Part shown: piece after piece, positions 24,954 to 32,892 of the stretch
Layout of the letters: the number at the start of each line of letters is the position of its first letter
How positions within the stretch are numbered: position 1 is the stretch's first letter
Source: an uncultured Oscillibacter sp.
GTDB lineage: Bacteria > Bacillota > Clostridia > Oscillospirales > Oscillospiraceae
NCBI GenBank assembly: GCA_945868085.1
Contig: CAMBKF010000004.1
Coordinates: 30,679-94,678 of the forward strand
Direction of reading: 5' to 3'
DNA: 64,000 nucleotides
Program-made: the position numbers and the translations under genes
The notes under the pieces: generated by a model
What the model was told of the DNA's origin: nothing
The model's input: the letters and a program-made list of their open reading frames with translations, nothing else
Databases searched by the model: none

Positions 24954-26494
24954 GCATTCCGGTCAAATACGACCCGTCCGTCTTTGATGGTCATATCCAC
25001 TTGAACGTCCTTCAGCTGCCGGGGATCCATCTGCGTTATATCCCGGTCCAGGATCACAATGTCGGCGTCCTTCCCCTCCCGGAGGCTCCCCTTTTTCTTT
25101 TCCAGGAACAGGGCATAGGCTCCGTGGCTGGTGTACATCTCCAGCGCCTCCTGCAGCGTTACGCCGTTGGCGGCAACGGGATGATTGACCGCATAGTGGA
25201 TGCCCTGGAAGGGATCGGGGCTGGTGATGGGCGGGTCCGAGCCGCCGCAGACGGTAATGCCGCTGTCGATGATCCGGCGGAAGCGGTTGGTGGTGCCGTA
25301 GTGGGTGCCCAGGCGCTGCTGGTACATGCCGCCGGGATAGCCCCACAGCCCCTCATAGGCGGGCTGCATGCACAAAATGACGCCCAGGCGGGCGGCCCGC
25401 TGCATCTGCGCGGGGGTGATGAGCTCCGCATGCTCGATGCGGTGGCGCATGGCGCCCACGTCATAATGATCCGCGGCGGCCTCCAGGGCCTGGAGCACCG
25501 CCTCGATGGCGGCGTCGCCGATGGCGTCAAAGCCGATCTGCAGGTCGTGTCGGCAGCACTCCATGGTAAACTGCGTCAGCGCGTCCTGGGTCATGTAGAT
25601 CCACCCCTTGCGGTGGGGGGCATCGGCATATTCAAAGGACAGGGCCGCCGTCCGGCCGCCCATGGTGCCGTCGATATACAGGGCGCCGCCGATGCGCTTG
25701 AGGCCGTGCTGCAGGGCGCGCTTATACTCCGTGGTCTGATAAAACAGCTCTATAGTCAGAGGATAGCGGTCCTTATAGCGCACCAAAAATTCGCTGGTGC
25801 GCAGGGGGCTCTGCTCCGCCTGGGCGCCCCGGCACTCCATGGCGGCCACGGTGGTCAGGCCATAGGAAAAGGCCATGTCCACCACCCGGGAGGCAGCGGT
25901 ATCGAAATCATCGTAGGAATAGGCGTCCAGCACGTTACTCTCCAGCCGGTTTTCCGCCTGGTTGGTAAAGACCCCCGTGGGGATGCCGCTGTCATCCGTA
26001 TGGATGCCCGGCAGAGTGAAGGGGATCTTGTAGTACAGGATGCCCACGGTATTGAGGATGATGGTGTGATAGTCCAGGGAGAAGATCAGCACCGGCTTAT
26101 CGGCACAGTAGCGGTCCAGGACCTTGCGGTCCGGAAGGGTCTTTTCCTCCAGGCGGCTGCTGTCCAGCCGATAGGCGGTGATGACGCTGCGGTTGGCCGC
26201 CTCCCGCCGGAGAATCTGCCCGATCTCGTCATAATTGCGCACATGGGACAGGTCCACATACCCGTACTCCAGGCCAATACGTACCACCTGAAAGTGGTTG
26301 TCAATAAACCCCGGCAACACCGTCCGGCCCTTGGCGTCAATGGTCTGCACGGTGCCGGAGATATACTCCGGGTCGCACTTCCCCACGCCCAGGCGGGCGA
26401 TCTTGCCGCCCTGGGTCAAAAGCCAGTCGGCCCGCAGATCCCCGTCCATGCAGAGGATCTTTCCGTTTTTGATGAGAAGATCTCGTTGATCCAT
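24950..26494 (-). CDS. YtcJ-like amidohydrolase with altered metal motif
   Basis: A 514-residue amidohydrolase_3 family protein: composite N/C-terminal beta domain (LIKNGKILCMDG and DGRVVFDRNA) around a TIM barrel. The usual DxHxH motif reads PGFIDNHFQVV, so the second metal-binding His is Gln. Other ligand regions are present: DAIGDAAIE (normally HAxGDxA), HRIEHAELI and GGSDPPITSPDPF. Loss of HxH and of the His before xGD is unusual and suggests changed metal chemistry. The start at 26494 is preferred (GGGAGCG 8 bp upstream) to the ATG at 26509. Relatives hydrolyse N-acyl amino acids or amides. Confidence 0.85.
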   Translation of the reverse strand: MDQRDLLIKNGKILCMDGDLRADWLLTQGGKIARLGVGKCDPEYISGTVQTIDAKGRTVLPGFIDNHFQVVRIGLEYGYVDLSHVRNYDEIGQILRREAANRSVITAYRLDSSRLEEKTLPDRKVLDRYCADKPVLIFSLDYHTIILNTVGILYYKIPFTLPGIHTDDSGIPTGVFTNQAENRLESNVLDAYSYDDFDTAASRVVDMAFSYGLTTVAAMECRGAQAEQSPLRTSEFLVRYKDRYPLTIELFYQTTEYKRALQHGLKRIGGALYIDGTMGGRTAALSFEYADAPHRKGWIYMTQDALTQFTMECCRHDLQIGFDAIGDAAIEAVLQALEAAADHYDVGAMRHRIEHAELITPAQMQRAARLGVILCMQPAYEGLWGYPGGMYQQRLGTHYGTTNRFRRIIDSGITVCGGSDPPITSPDPFQGIHYAVNHPVAANGVTLQEALEMYTSHGAYALFLEKKKGSLREGKDADIVILDRDITQMDPRQLKDVQVDMTIKDGRVVFDRNA

Positions 26495-26566
26495 TGCATT
26501 CGCTCCCATCTTGCAGTGTTCTTTATAGACCGAAGTATAGCAGACTCAGCCCGGAAAAGGAAGCCT

Positions 26567-27577
26567 TTATTCCGCCGAGGCGATGAAGGCGGCCATGGGC
26601 GCCAGGAAATCCGCATCCGTCAGCTCCGCCGCCAGGTCATAGCACAGAGAGCGGCCGTTGTCACTGTTGGTGATGACCACCAGGCCGTCCCCCGTCTGCT
26701 GGTCCCACAGGGCCAGGGACTTGAAGCCGTCATTATCGCCCCAGTGCCACCGGACGGAAGGCTGGTTCCGTACGAGGCCCACGCCCAGGCCCCAGGCGAT
26801 GCTGTCATCCGCCGCATTCTGCGCAGCGGTCATCTGCCCATAGGTCTCCTCCGTCAGGCCGCCCCGGGTGCGGAGCAGGGCGGAGACAAACCGGGCGTAA
26901 TCCGCCGCGTTGGAGTACAGGGACCAGGCAGCATTGGGCTCCGGGGCGTTGCCGGTGAGGTCCACGCAGTCCCGCACGCGGCAGGGGCTGCCCTGGGCGT
27001 TAAAGCCCGGGGAAATGACGCGGCCCACCTCCGGCGTCCAGAGGACGGCGGAGCGGCGCATCTGAAAGGGCGTGAAAATATGGGCAGCGAACAGCTCCGG
27101 GAGGGACTGCCCCGTAATCTTTTCCGCCAAATGCTGCAGCAGGTAATAGCCCTGGCCGGAATAGCTGTAGGCCGTGCCCGGGGCGAAAAGCATGGGCATA
27201 GGGCGGCTGTGCCAGTCCGGCAGGCCGGAGCCGTGGCTGAGGATGTGGCGGGGGGTAATCTTCGTGAAATTCGGGTCATGGGACCAGGGCTCGCCCCCCA
27301 GGCGGCCGGGCACCGGCTCATCCAGGGCCAGCAGGCCCTCATCCGCCAATTGCAGGGCCAGCACGGCAAACAGGGGCTTTGTCAGGGACGCGCACTCAAA
27401 GAGGGTGTCCTCTGTCACCGGGGCGGCACCGGCCGTACCGCTGACGATGGAAAAGGTTATCTCGCCCCCCTGCAGCAGGGCCATGCTGCACCCGGGCACG
27501 CCCCGGCGGGCCATCCGGCGGGAAAGCTCCTCCGGGTCCCCGCAGAAGCACTTTGCTTTTTCCTTTATAATTTGCAT
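26567..27577 (-). CDS. Serine hydrolase, class C beta-lactamase/D-aminopeptidase family
   Basis: A 336-residue protein with the penicillin-binding-protein-like serine hydrolase motifs SLTK (nucleophile S64, base K67), YSYSGQGYY in place of the YxN box, and HWGDNDG as the third box. There is no signal peptide, so it should act in the cytoplasm rather than as a secreted beta-lactamase. Family members include D-aminopeptidases, esterases and amide hydrolases. Within an operon holding a racemase, an S58 aminopeptidase and an amino acid permease, a peptidase or amidase acting on D- or modified amino acids is plausible. The ATG follows GAGGGGGATC. Confidence 0.85.
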   Translation of the reverse strand: MQIIKEKAKCFCGDPEELSRRMARRGVPGCSMALLQGGEITFSIVSGTAGAAPVTEDTLFECASLTKPLFAVLALQLADEGLLALDEPVPGRLGGEPWSHDPNFTKITPRHILSHGSGLPDWHSRPMPMLFAPGTAYSYSGQGYYLLQHLAEKITGQSLPELFAAHIFTPFQMRRSAVLWTPEVGRVISPGFNAQGSPCRVRDCVDLTGNAPEPNAAWSLYSNAADYARFVSALLRTRGGLTEETYGQMTAAQNAADDSIAWGLGVGLVRNQPSVRWHWGDNDGFKSLALWDQQTGDGLVVITNSDNGRSLCYDLAAELTDADFLAPMAAFIASAE

Positions 27578-27587
27578 AGGATCCCCC

Positions 27588-28292
27588 TCACATTTTTTTC
27601 ACAGGATAGCCCGCATAGGACACGGCGGCTTCGGCCAGGATCTGCGTGGGGTCCGCCACGGGATAGGGCAGGTCGCACTGGGCGAACACAATGGGCAGCT
27701 CCGTGCAGCCCAGGACGAAGCGCTCTGCCCCCCGGGCCGTCATGTCATCCAGGGTGCGGCGCAGAGCCGGCACGTCGATGGCATCTATGCTCCCGGCCTT
27801 GACCCCATCATAAATGGCGGACATGACCCGGCGCTGGCCGGGGGCATCGGGCTTGATGACCCGGATGCCCCGACCGGTGAGGAGCTTTTCATAGATGCCG
27901 GTCTGAATGGTGCCGTCCGTCGCCAGAAGGCCCACGGCCCGGACGCCCTCCCGCTCCAGGCGGTCCGCCGTCAGGCGCAGCATGTGCAGCACCGGCAGGC
28001 GGGTCTGCAGGCAGAGGTCGTCGTAAAACCAGTGGGCCGTGTTGCAGGGCATGACCAGGACGTCGGCCCCGGCAGCCTCCAGGGCGTGGGCCGAACGAGC
28101 CAGCTGGGGCACCGGGTCCTCACCGCCGCCGAGAATGGCCGCCGTGCGGTCGGGAATATCCGTGTTGCAGTCCACAATAACGTGGGGAAAGTCCTGGTCC
28201 CGGGCGGCGTCGGTGGCGCGGATGATCTTTTCAAACAGGTCCGCCGTGGCCAGAGGGCCCATGCCGCCGATGATACCGATAATCTTTTTCAC
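27588..28292 (-). CDS. Aspartate/glutamate racemase family protein
   Basis: A 234-residue protein of the cofactor-independent Asp/Glu racemase superfamily. The two catalytic cysteines lie in MPCNTAHW (about residue 83) and LGCTELPIVF (about residue 195), with IIGGMGPLATADLFEKI at the N-terminus. Both cysteines are present, so racemase activity is likely. The enzyme would interconvert L- and D-aspartate or -glutamate, or a related acidic substrate. The start is GTG at 28292, behind AAGGGG. It lies 14 bp after the S58 peptidase gene and 10 bp before the serine hydrolase gene. Confidence 0.9.
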   Translation of the reverse strand: MKKIIGIIGGMGPLATADLFEKIIRATDAARDQDFPHVIVDCNTDIPDRTAAILGGGEDPVPQLARSAHALEAAGADVLVMPCNTAHWFYDDLCLQTRLPVLHMLRLTADRLEREGVRAVGLLATDGTIQTGIYEKLLTGRGIRVIKPDAPGQRRVMSAIYDGVKAGSIDAIDVPALRRTLDDMTARGAERFVLGCTELPIVFAQCDLPYPVADPTQILAEAAVSYAGYPVKKM

Positions 28293-28306
28293 AGCCGGTC
28301 CCCTTC

Positions 28307-29353
28307 TTACTTTTCGGATTTTTTCTCGGGCATGTAGAGGTCGGCCAGGCTCTTATAGTGGCTGCCGGCCCGACCCGTGACGGCATTGGCATGGAGCATG
28401 GAGCTGATGATGGCCTCGTCCACGCTCTCGATGGCGGCCCGGAATACCTCGTCAATATCCTCCTCGTACACCAGGCGGATGGATTCCAGCCGGTCGCTGC
28501 TGTAATGGGCCAGCTTGTTGCCGGTGGTGAAGGCCAGGGCAATTTCACCGCTGCCGTTGCCGGAGATGCCGCCGGTGCGGGCAATGCCGGACTGGGCGCG
28601 TTTTGCCACACGCTCCAGCTGCCGGGCAGACAGGGGCACATCCGTAGCGATGACGACGATGATGCTGCCCTTATCCTTTTGCTCGGCCTCCTGCCAGAAC
28701 AGCCGCTCGCCCACGGGGTCTCCCGCGACCCGGAGGTCCCGGAGAGTGCCGAAATTGGTCATGACCAGGGCGCCGACGGTATAGGTCTCGCCATAGAGTC
28801 GGCACAGCCGGGAGGCAGAACCGATGCCGCCCTTGAGGGAATAGCACACCATGCCCGCGCCGGCACCCACATCGCCCTCGGCAAAGGTCTCCGCCGCCGC
28901 GTCCAGAGCCGCACGGGCGTGCTCCTTGGTGACGTGCAGGCCCCGGATGTCGCTGAGCCGGGCGTCATTGCACTCCATGACCAGGGAATTGACGGTGCCG
29001 GCGTCCAGCCCGATGTCGTCGTTCCGCTCCAGCATGTACTCTACCAAAGCCGTGGCGACCGTGCCCACGGACAGGGTATTGGTCAGCAGGATGGGAGTCT
29101 CCAGGGTACCCAGTTCCTGCACCTGGACCAGGCCGATGCTCTTGCCGAAGCCGTTTATCACATGGGCACCGGCCAGGCACTTCTCGTGAAATACATCACC
29201 CGGATGGGGGATGATGGCAGTGACGCCGGTGTGTACCTCGCCGTCGTGGAGCGTCACATGGCCCACACGCACCCCCGGCACATCCGTGATCAGGTTGCGG
29301 GGCCCATGCTCCATGTAACCAAACTTCAGACCGTATTTGCTCTCTACGCCCAT
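28307..29353 (-). CDS. P1 (S58/DmpA) family aminopeptidase
   Basis: A 348-residue N-terminal-nucleophile hydrolase of the DmpA/BapA family. Family marks are NLITDVPGVRVGHVTL near the N-terminus, TNTLSVGTVATALVEYML, NDARLSDIRG, MTNFGTLRDL and the autoprocessing site KDKGSIIVVIATD, where cleavage before S230 should create the nucleophilic N-terminal Ser. Members release N-terminal D-amino acids, beta-amino acids or glycine from peptides and amides. It has its own GGAGG site. A terminator-like hairpin lies between this gene and the upstream amidohydrolase gene, so it may also have its own promoter. Confidence 0.92.
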   Translation of the reverse strand: MGVESKYGLKFGYMEHGPRNLITDVPGVRVGHVTLHDGEVHTGVTAIIPHPGDVFHEKCLAGAHVINGFGKSIGLVQVQELGTLETPILLTNTLSVGTVATALVEYMLERNDDIGLDAGTVNSLVMECNDARLSDIRGLHVTKEHARAALDAAAETFAEGDVGAGAGMVCYSLKGGIGSASRLCRLYGETYTVGALVMTNFGTLRDLRVAGDPVGERLFWQEAEQKDKGSIIVVIATDVPLSARQLERVAKRAQSGIARTGGISGNGSGEIALAFTTGNKLAHYSSDRLESIRLVYEEDIDEVFRAAIESVDEAIISSMLHANAVTGRAGSHYKSLADLYMPEKKSEK

Positions 29354-29409
29354 AATCGTATTCCTCCATGTTTGCCCGGGGCCACTGTGCTCCGGGCGAT
29401 ATTTGTGTG

Positions 29410-29466
29410 AAAAAAGGGCCGCCCGCTCAGGCTCGCGTAAGCGGACGCGCTGAAACGAGCGGCCTA
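29410..29466 (-). terminator. Possible internal terminator in the amidohydrolase operon
   Basis: On the minus strand GAGCGGCC (29464-29457 region) pairs with GGCCG...CTC near 29418-29428, with an inner hairpin, then TTTTTT (29415-29410). It lies 21 bp after the second amidohydrolase stop. The stem has a 4-nt bulge, so termination may be partial. Confidence 0.55.
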
Positions 29467-29486
29467 TATGTGTGATGTTTCGCGCT

Positions 29487-31109
29487 TCAGCGCTGATAGA
29501 CGACCTGGCCGCCCACGATGGTCATGACGGGCAGGATGTCCTTGATCTCCATAGGATCCACGGTGAAGATGTCCCGGTCCAGCAGGACCATGTCCGCGTA
29601 GTAGCCGGGCTTCAGGCGGCCCTTGACGTCCTCCTGGAACTCCGCATAGGCACTCTCCATAGTGTAGGCATCGATAGCCGTTTCCACATCCACGCACTCG
29701 CCGGGATAGAATCCGCCGGCAGGCCGGCCCTGCTTATCCTTGCGGGTGACCGCCATGTAGATATTGGGGAAGGGATTGCAGTCCTCCACAGGGCAGTCGG
29801 TGCCATAGGACAGGTGGACACCCATGCGCAGAAGGGTGCCGAAGGCGTAGGAAGTAGAAGCCAACTCCTTGCCGCAGAGCTTTTCCACGATGTTCATATC
29901 GTAGTCCAGGAAAATGGGCTGGGCAAACACCAGAATATCGTCCCTGGCGATGCGCTCCAGCAGGGCGCGGTCGGTGATCTGGCAGTGGACAACGGCGTGA
30001 CGGAGCTTATTCTTTCCGTCCACAAAGGCCCGCTCGTAGCACGCCACGGTGCGGCGCACGGCCTCGTCGCCGATGCAGTGGGTGACCACCTGCAAATTGT
30101 GCTCCCTGGCCAGCTGGCAGTAGCGGTCCATATCCGCCTCGGTGATCCACTCCAGACCGTGGTTACCCGGATCATCCACATAGCCATGGGACATGAGTCC
30201 CGTGCGGGCGCCCAGGCTGCCGTCCTTGAACAGCTTCAGAGGACCCAGCGTGAGCCAGGAGCCCTTCTTATACTCGCCCACGGCGTACTCGCCCCGGGTC
30301 AGGTAGTCCTCGAAATCCGCCAGGCTGTTGAAGCAGACCTGGTGGCGATAGCGGACCTTGCCCTCGCCGCTATTATAGATCTCATGCAGCAGCCGGAAGG
30401 CGGCGGGAGTATCCAGGAAGGTAGTGCCCACGTCGTTGCTCTGGACGCTGGTAAGGCCGTGGGAGACCGCATAGTCCATGGCGTCCAGCATGAAGGCATG
30501 GCGCTCGTCCATGGTGAAGTCCGGGATCAGGCGCTTGGCGATGTTGCAGCCGTTGCCGGTAAAGATGCCGGTGGGGATGCCGTTTTCATCGGTGAGGCAG
30601 TCCTGGCCCTTGCACTCATGGATCTCGCCGCTTTCCTGCAGCATCTCGATGAGCTTGGTATTGGTGGAGACGATATGGCCGCAGACACGCTCCAGGACGA
30701 TGGGATATTCGGTGCTGATCTTATCCAGGTCGTGCCGGTCGGGCAGGCGGTCGCTGTCCGTGAAATAGTCCTGGTTCCAGCCGATGGCGTGCAGGCCGTT
30801 TTTCACATGCCCGGGATGCCCGGCGGCGAACTTGCGGCAGACGTCGATCATCTCCTCAATGGATCTTACGTCGGCGATCTGGGCCTGGTTCAGCGTCTCG
30901 CTGAACTGGGCAAAGTGCAGGTGGGAGTCGTTGAGGCCGGGGATCATGGTGCGGCCGCCGCAGTCCACGCGGGTAGTGCCCGCGGGCGCGTCAGATAGCA
31001 GCTGCTCGCTGCTGCCCACCTGTCGGATGATGCCGTCCTCTACCAAAACAGCTTGCTCATAATGACCTTTTTCCACATAGACCTTGGCATTATAGTAGAG
31101 CTCAGCCAT
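29487..31109 (-). CDS. YtcJ-like amidohydrolase
   Basis: A 540-residue amidohydrolase_3 protein with intact metal residues: NDSHLHF (His-x-His), HCIGDEAVRR, HAVVHCQITD and GTDCPVEDCNPF. The barrel also contains LKLFKDGSLGARTG, a characteristic YtcJ-type segment. It differs from the companion amidohydrolase of the same operon, which lacks HxH. Relatives include N-acyl-D-amino-acid deacylase-like and exoenzyme-regulatory (NfdA/YtcJ) proteins. The start overlaps the permease stop by 8 bp behind AAGGAGG, so import and hydrolysis are coupled at translation. Confidence 0.9.
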   Translation of the reverse strand: MAELYYNAKVYVEKGHYEQAVLVEDGIIRQVGSSEQLLSDAPAGTTRVDCGGRTMIPGLNDSHLHFAQFSETLNQAQIADVRSIEEMIDVCRKFAAGHPGHVKNGLHAIGWNQDYFTDSDRLPDRHDLDKISTEYPIVLERVCGHIVSTNTKLIEMLQESGEIHECKGQDCLTDENGIPTGIFTGNGCNIAKRLIPDFTMDERHAFMLDAMDYAVSHGLTSVQSNDVGTTFLDTPAAFRLLHEIYNSGEGKVRYRHQVCFNSLADFEDYLTRGEYAVGEYKKGSWLTLGPLKLFKDGSLGARTGLMSHGYVDDPGNHGLEWITEADMDRYCQLAREHNLQVVTHCIGDEAVRRTVACYERAFVDGKNKLRHAVVHCQITDRALLERIARDDILVFAQPIFLDYDMNIVEKLCGKELASTSYAFGTLLRMGVHLSYGTDCPVEDCNPFPNIYMAVTRKDKQGRPAGGFYPGECVDVETAIDAYTMESAYAEFQEDVKGRLKPGYYADMVLLDRDIFTVDPMEIKDILPVMTIVGGQVVYQR

Positions 31110-32499
31110 TGTTTTCCTCCTTATTTTCCTTCTTCAGCTTTCGGTCAAAGATCCAGTAAACAATCGCGCCGAGGGCAGGCACGCTGAAACCGATGGAGCC
31201 CAGGATGGGATTCTCAATGGCGGAGTTGACAAACAGGGCCACGAACACGATGGCGGTGAAGATGATGGACACGGGATAGAGCCACACCTTGTAGGGGCGC
31301 TCGATGTTGGGGAACTTCTTGCGCAGGATGGGCACAGCCAGGACGATGAGGACGTTGAAGAGCATGTTGCTCAGCACCACCATGTCGGTCAGCTGGCTGA
31401 GGTTGCGCACCAGCACCAGAACGATGGAGATGACGGCCTGGACGATGATGGCCACATAGGGGGTCTTCTGCTTATTCAGCTTGGTAAAGCTCTGGAAGAA
31501 GTGGCCTTCCTTGGCCATGGCATAGTACATTCTGGGCTGGGCCAGGATCAGGCCGTTGAGGCTGCCGAACATGGCCAGGACCATACCCACGGTGACGATG
31601 ACAGCGCCTGCGCTGCCCAGCAGCTTCTTGGCAACGGCGGTACCCAAATACAGGTCGCCGGCACCGATCATGGAGACGATCTCCTCGTGGGGCAGGACCT
31701 TCATGATGGCGAAGTTAAAGAGCGTGTAGAGGATCGTCACGCCGCCAATACCGATGATAAGGGCCAGGGGCAGATTTTTGCGGGGGTTGCGCATTTCTTC
31801 TGCCACGGTGTTCAGATTGGTCCAGCCCTCATAGGCCCACAGGGAGGCCACAACGGCCAGGGCGATCATGCTGAAAACACTGGTGTTGTTCTCGGCGGCA
31901 TAGGTGCCGGCGGAAGCAAAGGACAGGTCGGGGGAAACGTGGCCGATAAACAGGGCGGCCAGCAGGATGATGGCCACGGGCACCAGCTTTGCCACCATGG
32001 AGATGTTCTGCACCACGGAAGCCAGCTTCACGCCCACCAGGTTATAGGCGGTGATGCCGATGATGAGCACGATGGCGGCGGCCTTGCAGCCAAAGTCGCT
32101 GATGTTCAGGATAGGCTGGAACACGCCCATCAGCGCCAGGGCCAGGGCGGCCACGGAGCCGGGGCCTGCAATGAGCCAATCCACAAAGCCGCACATAAAG
32201 CCCACGATGGGGTGATAAGCCTCATTCAGATAGACGATACGGCCGCCGGACTGGGGCATAGCCGCGCCCATTTCCGCGTAGGCCAGGCCGCCAAACAGGG
32301 AGATGACGCCGCCGATGATCCAGCACAGCAGCGCCAGGCCGCTGTTCATGCCCACGCGCTCCAGGACGTAGGCGCCCAGGTAGAAGATACCGGAGCCAAT
32401 CATGATACCAGCAATAATGCTAACACCACCAAAGGCACCTATTTCTCGCTTGAGTTCTGTTTTTTCTGTTGTCAAATCGTTGATAGTTTCTTTTTTCAT
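31102..32499 (-). CDS. APC-superfamily amino acid permease (LAT-like)
   Basis: A 465-residue, 12-helix transporter. The N-terminal IGAFGGVSIIAGIMIGSGIF is the substrate-binding helix-1 pattern of L-type amino acid transporter (LAT/APC) proteins, followed by GGLAYAEMGAAMPQSGG and a C-terminal FPNIERPYKVW. It should import or exchange an amino acid or derivative. It is the first gene of the minus-strand operon with amidohydrolases, aminopeptidase and racemase, so its substrate is probably the compound they process. AGGAGG lies 8 bp before the ATG. A 393-bp spacer with large palindromes lies upstream. Confidence 0.9.
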   Translation of the reverse strand: MKKETINDLTTEKTELKREIGAFGGVSIIAGIMIGSGIFYLGAYVLERVGMNSGLALLCWIIGGVISLFGGLAYAEMGAAMPQSGGRIVYLNEAYHPIVGFMCGFVDWLIAGPGSVAALALALMGVFQPILNISDFGCKAAAIVLIIGITAYNLVGVKLASVVQNISMVAKLVPVAIILLAALFIGHVSPDLSFASAGTYAAENNTSVFSMIALAVVASLWAYEGWTNLNTVAEEMRNPRKNLPLALIIGIGGVTILYTLFNFAIMKVLPHEEIVSMIGAGDLYLGTAVAKKLLGSAGAVIVTVGMVLAMFGSLNGLILAQPRMYYAMAKEGHFFQSFTKLNKQKTPYVAIIVQAVISIVLVLVRNLSQLTDMVVLSNMLFNVLIVLAVPILRKKFPNIERPYKVWLYPVSIIFTAIVFVALFVNSAIENPILGSIGFSVPALGAIVYWIFDRKLKKENKEENNG

Positions 32500-32649
32500 G
32501 GGATGCGCCTCCTTTTCTAGCTATAAAAATAGCCTGTATGTAAACTTATTGTAAAAAAAGCATGTGCAAGGAGGTGTTTATCTGAAATTTTTGTTTATTT
32601 TCCCATATAAACGGTTTTTTAAACCTGAGTAAAGCATAGCAGACTCCCG

Positions 32650-32674
32650 GCAAACTTTCAATTATAAAGTTTGC
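32650..32674. repeat. Inverted repeat in the divergent spacer
   Basis: GCAAACTTT (32650-32658) and AAAGTTTGC (32666-32674) are 9-bp arms around an AT spacer, extendable by CCC/GGG with one mismatch. It could be an operator or a hairpin in either leader. Confidence 0.6.
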
Positions 32675-32691
32675 AGGGGAGCCGTCGGCAT

Positions 32692-32745
32692 TTGCGTAAA
32701 CAGCGCGTTTTGCGCAGATCTGCGCAAAACGCGCTGTTTACGCAA
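32692..32745. repeat. Perfect 54-bp palindrome
   Basis: Bases 32692-32718 and 32719-32745 are exact reverse complements with no loop, centred on AGATCT. The arm runs TTGCGTAAACAGCG then CGTTTTGCGCAGA. It is in the divergent spacer between the permease operon and the YhgE operon. There is no T-run on either side, so it is not a standard terminator. The rest of the spacer (32500-32892) holds no gene. Confidence 0.9.
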
Positions 32746-32800
32746 GATTCGGAAGAAGCGGTCTTTTTCATACTGGTTTTTTATATGGATTTTTGTTAAA

Positions 32801-32815
32801 ATGGTATGATACCAT
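32801..32815 (+). promoter_or_regulatory. Palindrome over a -10-like box ahead of the YhgE operon
   Basis: ATGGTAT-G-ATACCAT is a perfect 15-bp odd palindrome that contains the -10-like TATGAT. A repressor bound here would cover the promoter of the YhgE operon, whose first start codon is at 32893. No strong -35 box is visible. Confidence 0.5.
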
Positions 32816-32892
32816 CGGTTGGCAAGGGCAGACATGGATTCGCCCTTATCAATCGATGGCAGGATTAATAAAAAACACAGACAGGAGGCACT

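Noticed and set aside
25001-27802. A 933-codon plus-strand open frame
   Set aside because: It runs antisense to three well-supported genes (amidohydrolase, serine hydrolase, racemase) and its translation is low-complexity Gly/His/Gln/Ala-rich, as is typical of a reverse frame in GC-rich coding DNA.
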